Of a stretch of DNA of 64,000 bases, positions 33,829-44,500 are shown piece after piece. Under the pieces are notes generated by a model, which was given only the letters and a program-made list of their open reading frames with translations, was not told where the DNA came from and did no database searches. The stretch is from Halichondria panicea (lineage: Eukaryota; Porifera; Demospongiae; Suberitida; Halichondriidae). Position numbers and translations under genes: made by a program. The stretch spans positions 1,321,501 through 1,385,500 of the forward strand of contig NC_087390.1 of the NCBI RefSeq assembly GCF_963675165.1, read 5' to 3'. The number at the start of each line of letters is the position of its first letter. Positions within the stretch are counted from its first letter, which is position 1.

Positions 33829-35178
33829 TAGCCTCGATCCCAGGCCGATCCGTCTCTAATTGAACGCTAGGTCGCCTCCTCGGCCTGGTATTGATTGTAT
33901 CTGGGCGTGACCGGAAACTGGTAAGTATCAGCTATGTACTGTAAAATCTTCAGTTTATCACAGTTGGCTAAAAATACAGAGATATAATGATATAATGACA
34001 CTAGAAATTAATACTGTGCACAGCAGTACTGCGTCCATAATAAATGCAGATGTTTAGAAGCGAAGATCTCAAACAAGAGCTTCCAGGAAGACTGAACAAA
34101 TACTGCGTTGGATATGCCTGCTCAGCCTTCAGGTGGCATAACAAAGATTGTGTGTTCACAGTGCATCAAGAGACAGTAGAATCCTGACGTCACTGGTCAG
34201 GATAGCAACCACAAATGTTGAAAGAGCCATTCCACGTCAGTAGTTTTAGTGCAGGTAGTTCTATAAGATCGGACCCTTGGGAAGGACACGAGTGGCACTG
34301 GGGCATCCTCTTTCAATGAGTTCACACCCATCAGCTAGGAGGAGTACGACGGGGGTTGGAGGGGAAGGTTCCATTTTGCTCCTGTATACAAATTAGTGTG
34401 AACTTAAATTCACCATTCCACTATACATTTTATATCTCACAGTGATGGTCCACACAAACTAGCCACGATCCCAGGCCGCACTTCCTTGAAGGCCGGTGAA
34501 GGAGGCTAACACAACACCAGTGCCAGTGCCGTAATGTCATATCTTGATCCAGATACCAAGGATTGGGCTATAGGCTATATATAGTGTACAATTTCCAATG
34601 ATGAAAGGGTATTGTTGCTTTATATCGCTCACCTTGACAATACATCCCAGGCCCAGCCACTTGTGGACACCCCTGAGCATAGTATACAAGAGATCGATGG
34701 CCAGAGTCTGAGGATAGACTCTACCAAGTGTATCTGGCAATCAATGGTCTAATCAAGCGCTTGTATTAATTAAATTGTGTAGTCAATCAAAGGTAGCCAC
34801 TGATAGCAGAAACTTGAGAACCTAGGTCTGTTCTTTCACAAGAGTGATGCTCCTTCTTCCTTCGCACAAGACAGCTCCTCATACTCTAGCTAGCTAAGCC
34901 TATATCTATGACAAACTAAACTTGCAAAGAATAGACCTATGACACGGAGTTCTTTGTGATTTAATTAACGGTGATTTTACGGAGTAAGTATGCTTACATA
35001 CACTATTAGTGTTCTATTCGCTCCACCTTGCTCAGGTATTCGCTCTTTTTTAGCGAATACCTGAGCAACCACAGCAACCACAGCACATGCCCAGATACAC
35101 GCCCAGATACAATCAATACCAGGCCGAGGAGGCGACCTAGCGTTCAATTAGAGACGGATCGGCCTGGGATCGAGGCTA
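33829..35178. mobile_element. 1,350-bp TIR element with perfect 9-bp target duplication (TAGCCTCG family)
   Basis: Arms of about 90 bp start TAGCCTCGATCCCAGGCCG and contain ATCCGTCTCTAATTGAACG. Flanked by AGATCGACC at 33,820-33,828 and 35,179-35,187. A mini TAGCCACG...GGCTA palindrome (about 34,462-34,510) is nested inside. No transposase recognised. Confidence 0.95.
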
Positions 35179-35187
35179 AGATCGACC

Positions 35188-35870
35188 TAGTCCTCGACAT
35201 CGTGATGCATGTCAATTCTGCTTCACCGTAGCACTAGAAGTGGCTCTTTTTGCTGGGGGCATGAGCTGTTTTGCAGCAGTGTAGAAGCGAGCTTTCTTGG
35301 CTTGGTTATGAGGCCGAGCGTAGACCAGCAGCTAATACCATGTATTCACTGAGTAGTGGGGTGGGGCTGTTTCTTTGCAGCAGTAAGTGGGGCGGGGCTG
35401 TTTTGCAGCACCAGAAGTGGGGTGGGGCTGTTTTGCAGATTTCAGTTGAAACTCCAACAATTTTGTGTCAAGCCATTCGTCGGTCATGCCAATCTTATAC
35501 GCTGCAGATACTGGCGTCTAGAAGAGAGAAGAGATGGAGCTGTGTCTAGAGTTGTCTCTGTCTTTTTTTGTGCTGTTTATATTGTGTTACTAGGACAGTG
35601 TTATGTTGCTATGCCCTCGGGATATAAACTAGTTATAACACGTGCACTCGGGCTGCATGGCATATATTGCACTCAGCCCTCGGGGCTGGCGCCCTCGTGC
35701 TTCAGTGCAATATATTCCATACATCCCTTGTGCCCGTGTTATAACTATAACTTAATTTGCTGCCTCAGCAATAAAATAATTGTTTACTACATGTGACGTA
35801 ATAGAGCACACTGTCCTTAGTAGATGGGCGTGCCCGTCCCCAGCCATAAAATGGGGTCTATAGTTCCGCC
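35188..35870. other. Short GC-rich tandem repeats and a hairpin; no gene
   Basis: About three copies of a GTGGGGTGGGGCTGTTTTGC unit lie at 35,355-35,440. A GC-rich inverted region (TTATAACACGTGC with its complement) lies at about 35,630-35,750. Overlapping long frames here are repeat artefacts. Confidence 0.5.
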
Positions 35871-36364
35871 ATCTTAGCCTCGTTCCCAGGCCTTACTTTT
35901 TCTTGCTGTTGTCACTGTTCATCCATAAATCACAAGAGATAAAGACATAGTGCTAGCATAGATGATACAGTACTGACATGGATGTGAAACGTTTCCGGAT
36001 TCCGGTATTCTGCTTGAAGCTATCATAGTAACGAGCATATCCGAGGTAATTTACTAGTTTCCGTAAATTAGGCAATTTGTTCCAAATAAACGCCGAGGGA
36101 ATTATCGAGGTTATGCCTAGCAGGTGGCACGCATGCTCAAATAATGCAGAGATGGCTGAGGCTTTGCACAACATCAACGGAGAAAATATTGATATTGCAA
36201 GTCTTTCTTCAAGCGAGAGCAGTAGTGATGAATGTGAGGAGGTAGAATTAGTGGAGGAACTAGTGCAAGATATCATTGGCAGTAAGCACGAGATGATACT
36301 AGTGCCGGTGTCCAAAACCAAATCAGCACTCAATGCTAGCAGTTGTAGCATGCAGACAGATGGA

Positions 36365-36600
36365 GCTCATATAATATCATACAAATGATAGTCTCATTTG
36401 CATGGTGATAATCTACATACAAATGATACTCTCATTTGCATAGTGAAGTTCTACATACAAATGACACTCTCATCTGCATGGTGAAGTTCTACATACAAAT
36501 GATACTCTCATTTACATGGTGAAGTTCTACATACAAATGATACTCTCATTTGCATGGTGAAGCTCTACATACAAATGATACTCTCGCATTTGCATAGTTA
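36365..36600 (+). repeat. 38-bp tandem array, forward
   Basis: About five to six units of a 38-bp repeat beginning TACATACAAATGATACTCTC. An inverted array of the same repeat lies at 38,090-38,548. Confidence 0.9.
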
Positions 36601-38089
36601 ATTTGCTAAACTGGAAACTACTCCTTTTCACCTAAGAAAAGGCTCAGGGGAGAGAGTAATTTTTTTAACTCCGTTATTGGACACGCCCACTTATGTGACC
36701 AAAAAGGATTGCCACATGAGCGGGCATGTCCAACAACGTAGTTGATATATTAATTAAAATGTCCGTCTATACTATAATGTTAATTGTGTCCTCCTTCAAT
36801 ATGCCACTATAAATTTACAGTTGTCCTATAGCCCTTTCCTTGCCATTCGTGAAATCTGGAACAGGAGCGTCTTTAGGTCGATCAATTAGTGTGGATCCCG
36901 CCTCACCACGCCTCCATGTCATTCTAGATCAGGCTAGCAATTCTAGCTGGGACTCCCAGTTCTAGCTCCTTTTGTTTAGCGTGTCAGAGACTGGGAGAAG
37001 ATGATTGGCACTCCCTGGCTCCTTTGGATGTACAGCTGTCCAGATCCCTAGAACATACCCTCCATTCTGACGAGTTATCAGTGCGTAGGGTGCTTACTAG
37101 ATTCTTGCCAGCCAGTACAGTTCAAGCTACACACAGCACCGCTCAACTATTCTCTACCCCATTATCTAGCTAAATCTGGTCCAACTAGACAGCAGACACA
37201 GCTAGTTAATTCAGTAAAGCCAGGGGTAGCCCTACTTCTACGGTTGTTCAGTACCCACGGTAACAGTTCCTCTGGGCTGGGCTAACTAGTTGAGCCACGC
37301 CTCCCAATTCTCAAGGCTAGGTACATGTCTCTGTCTAGCTGCTTCTTCAGCTTCTTGCTCAGTTTTGTGGCTTAGAGAAAGGCCAGCTACTCAGGGGGAA
37401 GAGTCCAGATGAAAGTCTGGCAGCCAGGTGACGTCCAAACGGTCAGTTATTCTTTCCACCAACTTTTTAATCTAGTCTAGTCCTGCTTGCACTGCTACTA
37501 CTACTACTACTGCTACTCTTCCTACTACTACTGCTGCTACTCTTCCTAGCTAGTCAAAGGTTTCTTTTTTTTTTTTTTTTTTTTTTTATAACTACATATG
37601 CACAAAGAGACATCAAAGCTTACATCAAAGGACACAGATTTTTAGCCTACTTGACTGATAAGGCGGTTACCTAGACTACAGTTTGTTTGTCAGGGAGGAG
37701 CTCACATACAACTTCATCTAATTCATCATAACCATTCCTTACCCATTGTTGTAATTTCTACAACATATTGCCAAGGAAAGGGATAGGGGCATGCGTGAAG
37801 AATGTCACGCTCCCACAATGTTAACGTGCTAACAACTTGCGTGCCACCACTCACGCATGTACTATTTCTGTTGCTATATAGCCTCGAGTATAAAATACAT
37901 TTCTGACAGGGTCTGGGATCAAAGCTGAATAAACACCCACACATTATGTAGTTATAGTGGTTTGTTCTAATTGTATTCCAACCTTCCCGGGCCTTTTTCA
38001 TCCGAGCCCTTCCTTATAGATGAAAAAGGGAGTGGTTTCAAGTCAATGCAAATATATATGAGAGTGTCATTGTAAAACTAACAAAGCTT
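36601..38089. other. Stretch between inverted arrays; no gene recognised
   Basis: Holds a CTA/CTG trinucleotide tract (37,496-37,550), a T run (37,563-37,587) and the GGACACGCCCAC/GGGCATGTCC inverted pair near 36,680-36,740. I see no supported exon. Confidence 0.5.
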
Positions 38090-38548
38090 ATATAATTTGC
38101 CATTGTATGTAGAACTTCTCATTTGTATGTAGAACTTTCATCGTATAGAACTTCACCATGCAAATAAGAGTATCATTTATATGTAGAACTTTCATCATAT
38201 AGAACTTCACCATGCAAATAAGAGTATCATTTATATGTAGAACTTCACCATGCAAAGAAGAGTATCATTTGTATGTAGAAAATCACCATGCAAATAAGAG
38301 AGAGCGTGTCATTTGTATGTAGAACTTCACTATGCAAATGAGAGTATCATTTGTATGTAGATTATCACCATGCAAATGAGAGTATCATTTGTATGTAGAA
38401 CTTCACCATGCAAACAAGAGAGAGCGTGTCATGATCATTTGTATGTAGAACTTCACCATGCAAATGAGAGTATCATTTGTATGTAGAACTTCACCATGCA
38501 AATAAGAGAGAGCTCGTTATTTGTATGTAGAACTTCACTATGCAAATG
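38090..38548 (-). repeat. 38-bp tandem array, inverted
   Basis: About ten or more variable units of the inverted 38-bp repeat (GTATGTAGAACTTCACCATG core). With 36,365-36,600 it forms the inner arms of a large palindromic region. The outer arms include the motif TATAGTTCCGCCATCT at about 35,858 and its inverse at about 38,704. Confidence 0.9.
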
Positions 38549-38635
38549 ATTTTAGTACTAAATAAAAAGAGCTGGAAGTTTTGGCACTGATCACCCCCCA
38601 TACCATCTATGCATGAGTATTATGCCATAATACTC

Positions 38636-38687
38636 TAGTTGGGCGGAGTCCAACCAACTGCGTAGTTGGTTGGACTCCGCCCAACTA
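38636..38687. mobile_element. 52-bp palindromic mini element with perfect 9-bp target duplication (TAGTTGGG family)
   Basis: TAGTTGGGCGGAGTCCAACC folds back on itself almost perfectly. Flanked by ATAATACTC at 38,627-38,635 and 38,688-38,696. It is the collapsed counterpart of the 2,058-bp element at 58,304-60,361. Confidence 0.95.
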
Positions 38688-38696
38688 ATAATACTC

Positions 38697-39386
38697 ATGC
38701 ATAGATGGCGGAACTATAGAGTACAGACATAGCCTCGATTCCAGGCCGCATGGTATTGACTATGTGACCAATCTATGATGTGACCATAGAATAGAAACAA
38801 TGTGCTCTAGTCTATTATCTATGATGTGACTACAGATCACAAAAATATGACAGGCTTGAATAGAAGGACAATATATACGTAGACATTTTGTGGTAGTCTA
38901 GTAATCAGCTGTATGATTATTATTATAAGGAAAAGAGATTCTCAGTACATCAAGTGTGCGTATATATAGCGGAACCATAATACTCATAGATGGCGGAACT
39001 ATAGAGTACATATACACGAATTGACACATCATGGTCGCGAATTACAACAATTCATAATTCTTAATTAATGGCCCGTGTCCTCTTTTCCCAGATGGCAGAC
39101 AATAGTCGGAAGTGCTTGAAATTTTGCTTGTTTGGGTTTCCTTCTCAAATGCTTCTTTTCCAGCAATTTAGCCGGCCTGGATAGACTTGTATGTATAGTC
39201 ACACTATAGACCTTCTTCATGAGGGTCTAATGGTATAAAGGCAGCAAGATCGAAGTGTTGCACTATCAAAATAAGCAGCCAAATGAATTGTTTCAAATAA
39301 TAATTATAATTCTCTAGATATAAAAGGGGATCTAGTGTGCGTACAAACAGATAACTACAACGGTGCATGTAAGAAGAGGAAAAAAA
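38697..39386. other. Downstream of the death-domain gene; no gene seen
   Basis: Contains one isolated TAGCCTCGATTCCAGGCCG terminus at about 38,731 and two copies of GATGGCGGAACTATAGAG (38,703 and 38,992). The part nearest 39,387 should include the 3' UTR of the minus-strand gene. Confidence 0.5.
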
Positions 39387-41270
39387 TCACATGTTGCGAT
39401 AGTTTTTATAGAAGTATTCTTTAATGTTTCTAACTATGTCCTCTCTTGTCAGCTTGTGAGCAATGTCTATAAGTGCTTGAAACGTTACCTCCTCAGGTTT
39501 TATTCTTCCCCAACTCAATAAACCATAATGTACTGCACTTTGTGTAGTATGTGAATGTTTTTTATTCACTACATCTGACACAACAGCAGCGCTGAGTGGT
39601 AACAAACCAACAAGAAGGTCAACATTGTCGAAATAAGAAGCCAAAGAAACCAGGTCGTGTGGTGGTATTTCAGACTCCATACTTAGCTCTAGGACTGAAC
39701 TTTTCTTTTCTTCAATTGTGCAGAGCTCAAGACCAGAAACACCTACAGAAATTGTAAAATCAACCGGCGTGCGCCCACGCGCCAATGTAGAATTGTATTC
39801 AATGGCTCTCATACCAATCATATCGTTATTACACCACATTTTATGTATTCACTTGCATATATCTATTACAGTATGACACATAACAGTGGGCTTACTTACT
39901 AGCAAGATCTGGACAAGCAAATTGAGTTACATCAGCTCCAACTGGCATTGAGGAGCTCTCAGCTGAAATGAAAAGAAAAGGTAGTTTACAGTTGTATAGA
40001 GTAAAAAGGTACATTTATACATACACAGTGACGCTTATATGGAAGACCATGACTTACGTTTGCCTTTCATAGACGGTTGTGCACTTGAGCTCACTCTATT
40101 CAGTGACAAACTACTAGTTTCGAGGTGGAGTGCAGCAAATGATCCAGTTCTTGTCTTTGGATAGTGCAGGGCGTACGTTTTGCTCACACTGCATAAATGC
40201 GAGTGAATAGAATCAACTCTTTCCTCGATCAATTGATGGAGGGTGCTAACCAGTGCTTGAAGTTCCTCCTCCATTTCTTTAATAGCAGCAGTTTTTTCTT
40301 TCTCAAGTCTTACAGCTTCAGCCTCATTCACAGCATTTCGTGCATGAAGCTCTGCATTTTCACCTTTAAGTTCTCGGATTTGTTGTTGACATGACTCAAA
40401 CTTTTGCTCAGCTTTTGCCAATTGATTTTTTGGATCATTCAATTTTCTCAGATTAGGTTGTTTCATTCTCAAGCGAGTTTTCTCGTGATTTTTGGTGTCC
40501 ATTTCACTCACTCCCTTTCGTATTTCCCACTCCAGCATTCCTCGAAGAAATTTGTTCTCACGCTTCGTTTCATCCAACTCATTTCTTAATGATTCCAAGT
40601 CATTTTTTAATGATTCAACCTCCTTTTCCTGTAAGTGTAGTTGGAGTTGCAAGTCCTCATTTCTTTTTTTTAGATGCTGTTCGACGTTACACAGTTCATT
40701 GTCTATAGTTTGATTCTTCCGCAGGAGATAGTCGGTCATTTTAGGATTTTTACTCACAGATGCAGTTTTTCTGAGTATTCTCTCATTTTCCTGGCATATA
40801 TCACTGTAAAACGCAGGCTGCACTTGTTCCACTCGTACAAAGGACTTGGCAGGGGAATTGCTCATTGCATTTAGTGATGGCAGATCAATGCCGTCCAGGT
40901 CGACAAGAACATCGTCTGAAGCTTTGACGGGTACGAAATCATCACCTTCTGAAGAGCTGGAAAGTGATTGGTTTTCAAATAGGACACCATTGCTGGCTCC
41001 TTCGACATTAATGGGTTTCAAAGTTTTGCACGAATTGTCAACAGAAAAAGCATGGAACAGAGTTTCAATATGATCATCGGAAGCAGAATGGGGAAATGAA
41101 AAACTAACCTCATCCCCAATGCCAGACTCGGTAGATTGATGTTGATGTTGTTGTTCAGCCAACTCAAGTTTTGGAGCCTCATCAGGAGGTCTTGATCTGC
41201 CCTCAGCCTCAGGGTTGCTTGTACTGGTACTGGTAGAACTTTCAAAACTACTGCTTGACGCTTCTGCCAT
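39387..41270 (-). CDS. Coiled-coil protein with C-terminal death domain
   Basis: Three minus-strand exons join in phase: 40,058-41,270, 39,900-39,962, 39,387-39,742, giving about 543 residues. Donors are GTAAGT and acceptors end CAG or TAG. The first 130 or so residues are Ser/Glu-rich and look disordered. Residues about 185-350 are a long coiled coil (QTIDNELCNVEQHLKKRNED, then many Leu-heptads). The last exon encodes a six-helix death-domain-like segment from about residue 447: IPPHDLVSLASYF, then LSAAVVSDVV, then AVHYGLLSWGR, then TFQALIDIAHKLTREDIVRN. That pattern (W in the middle, 'TFQALIDAL..I.R.D...' near the end) is characteristic of animal death domains. I infer a homo-oligomerising adaptor or scaffold, by analogy with coiled-coil death-fold adaptors. 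The start ATG faces the gamma-tubulin start 308 bp away. Confidence 0.8.
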
Positions 41271-41578
41271 TGCTCTCCCTCTTTTGATGCAGCGACTTAA
41301 CTTAACTTAACTTCGAGGAATGAACGTTATAAAACAAAAGTCTTCTTCAGAATCACCATGAATGAATGTAGACACTACAAAGTTTTTACTCGGCTGGGCA
41401 AGAAAGTAAACAAACAATTGTGGAGAAGGGGGAGGGGCTCTTTTTGCACAGTTGGGCGTCGCCGCCCTCGATTGTTGTACAGAAGAAGAGCGGCGACGCC
41501 CGTATATCAGATATTATTCTAATGATCTTTTCCAACCCAGTGTGTGCTTCAAGTTGAAAAGTATTGTTGAGCTTGAGG
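41271..41578. promoter_or_regulatory. Shared divergent promoter region (death-domain gene / gamma-tubulin)
   Basis: 308 bp separate the two opposite ATG codons, so both promoters must overlap or lie inside transcribed 5' regions. A GC-rich inverted repeat, GGGCGTCGCCGC at 41,454-41,465 and its exact inverse at 41,490-41,501, stands out in otherwise AT-rich DNA. It could be a paired protein-binding site or a hairpin. Confidence 0.6.
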
Positions 41579-44500
41579 ATGCCTCGGGAGATCATAACAA
41601 TACAGCTGGGACAATGTGGGAACCAGAGCACCACTGACTCTGACGCTCCCTGCACCTTTCACTTGAAGTGCCCATGCTACAAATTTAATGTAAGTCTAAT
41701 TAGTTAGTAAGTCTTGTCTGTTCTAATAGCTATGGAATTATATTCCTCTCCTCCAGTTGGTATGGAGTTCTGGAAGCAGCTGTGTGCAGAGCATGCCATC
41801 AGTCCAGGTGAGTAGTGGGTGATCAGTAGTCTCGCGAGCAGAAGTTGGGGGGAGGGAACGTCTGGTCAATATTGCAGCAATTCCGTGGCACTGAGGGATG
41901 TAGTCAATTTTGTTAATCAACCACAGTCCCATTCAACGTCGCTCTACGACACAGACCATAATTATGTCGCTCCTTGATCCTCTGGACACAGAATTGAACT
42001 TGAGAAAGATCCATCGAAATAACAGCTTGCTAGCTAGCTAGCTAGCTCATCGTACACTCTTAGAAGCAAACGGAAGCAAACAGTAGCAGAGGGATTTTGT
42101 AAGAAGACTCACAAACACATCTTTACCTCCCAGAAAGTTTCTAATAGCTGCCTCTTGATTTGGTCTGAGCTCTTTGTAGCCTAGCTCCTTAGTGGCTACT
42201 TCTAGCGCAACACTAACTTGCTCTAAAATAATAATTAATCACTTATTATCAACTTATAATGATAGTGCCATGGAATTTCTGCAACAGTGACCAGACGGTC
42301 CCTCTATAGGACTATGGAACGCCGTTTGCGACAAAATTCAGGCAGAATCTGATAGGCGTGTGCATCCAATATAAAATCGATTTTTGAAGATCGATTTTTA
42401 ATAATCGATTTTTTACAGTTGATTTTCGATTTACACGTGAACAATCTTTGACAATCGATCTGATAATCGATTTTTGACAATCGATTATTGAAATTCGATT
42501 TTTGATAATCGATTTTTAAAAATCGATTACAAAAATCGCAATTGATTGATACTAGCCTCGAATCCAGGCCGATTAAAATGGATTCAAGGCTACAGTTAGG
42601 CCGCCCTTGAAACTCAGAACATGCACAAACTCCTTCTCTGCGGCCTGGAATCAAAGCTTGGCTTGGTTAGCTATCTCACATGATAGACTATAACACAAAA
42701 GCGAAACATTATTGTTGTTTGGAACCATTAAAAAGGAGGACCATAAGTCACAGTAAAAATCATTAATTTTAGAACTGTTCAGTTGGTGCTATCTTATTTA
42801 GTTTCTTCGTGCACCCATTTTTGTATGCTTTCTCGCCAGCACTGTTTTATTTGGCATTCTTGTGTGTGCTTAGAGAAAGAGCTGAGAAAGAGTTTGGTGA
42901 TTCCAGATAGAATAGAAGTCATGAATAGTGGCTTCTTCAATGCAAAATTTCTCTAAGGGTAGTATCACGTGATACAGCTTTAGACAGGGGCCCCCCCAGC
43001 CCACCTTCAGAGCAGTTCTAAAATCGATTATCAAAAATCGAATTTCAATAATCGATTATCAAAAATCGATTATCAAAAATCGATTCGAATTTCAAAAATC
43101 GATTATCAAATCGATTGTCAAAGATCGTTCACGTGTAAATCGAAAATCAACCGTAAAAAATCGATTATTAAAAATCGATCTTCAAAAATCGATTTTATAT
43201 TGGATGCACACGCCATCAGATTCTGCCTGAATTTTGTCGCAAACGGCGTTCCATATAGGACAAGTCTGCTCGCGAGACTAGGTGATCAGTTTCAACTGAC
43301 TGTGATTCATATACATCCAGCCAACACTTTGACCCACCCCTCCCGTTTAATAGTAATCTTCCTATTTTGTCACAGAGGGTATACTCCAGGACTATGCAGT
43401 GGAGGGCATTGACAGAAAAGATGTCTTCTTCTATCAGGTGATTTGTGTACATTAGGTTTCCAGCCTACATAGTCTACGTTAAATTATAGGTGTGTGCAAG
43501 CAACTAGAGTTTACTTTTTTGCCTTTTATAGAGGTATAAAGTACCTAACCCACCCACCCCATACAGACAATTAATGGATGTAATCAAACTATAGTCTGTT
43601 GACATTATTACTTTAGAGTGCTTCTACCCCCCACACACTCACACCTCTCACACACCCTACACACCCACCCACACTTCTTACACACTTCTCACACACTCCA
43701 CTCACTCACACAGGCGGATGACGAGCACTACATCCCACGAGCGGTACTGTTGGACCTAGAGCCTCGGGTGATCCACGGTATCCTCACCTCCCCCTACGCT
43801 AAACTCTACAATCAGGAGAACATCTACACCTCGTCACACGGGGGCGGGGCTGGCAATAACTGGGCCAGTGGACACTCTCAAGTAAACACAATTATACTAT
43901 CTGTGATTTCTGAAGACATAGTAATGTTTCATTTTCAGTATAAGGCCACGTACTATACGTACATGTACATGTACATACCGTATTTACTTGATTAAGCGCC
44001 CTTCTTGAATAAACGCCCATCTCGTTTAAACGCCCAGGGTAAAAGCTCTGTCTTTGTCAATAAACACCCATCTTAAATAATCGCCCATATATGGGGCGTG
44101 GCATGTGGGTGGAGCTGGCACCCAGTTGCAAGCATGGCAGCATAGGATAATAATACTTTTTATGATGCATCAATGGCAAAGAGAGAGATACCGACACAGA
44201 GGGCACTCCTATGACATAAATTTAAGCTGAGACAGCAGCCCAAGAAGAGCACAATAACTGCTGCTATGCAAGAGTTTTGGAGGAGACATAACAATAAACG
44301 CCCTCCTGGATTAAACGCCCCCTCTAAAGACTTCGATCTGAAACAAACGCCCGGGCGTTTAATCAAATAAATACGGTATACTGTAGCTCATGAAAAGCTA
44401 AATAGCTGAACATTTTGTTTTGAGCATACCATCTAAAAGATTTCACTAAATGCAGAGGACTCAGCGTTCAATAGAATCTTTGAACGACTATAATTATTAA

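Noticed and set aside
35271-35796. Overlapping Gly/Cys-rich frames
   Set aside because: Produced by GTGGGGTGGGGCTG tandem repeats.
36077-36388. 103-codon frame with an acidic Ser-rich stretch
   Set aside because: The opposite strand is also open, it lies in a large inverted-repeat region, and no splice partner or domain is recognised.
36365-36600. CRISPR-like direct repeats
   Set aside because: Units abut without unique spacers, the array is mirrored at 38,090-38,548, and the window is eukaryotic.
40197-41073. Plus-strand frames opposite the coiled-coil gene
   Set aside because: Antisense shadows of a low-complexity, Glu/Lys-rich coding exon.
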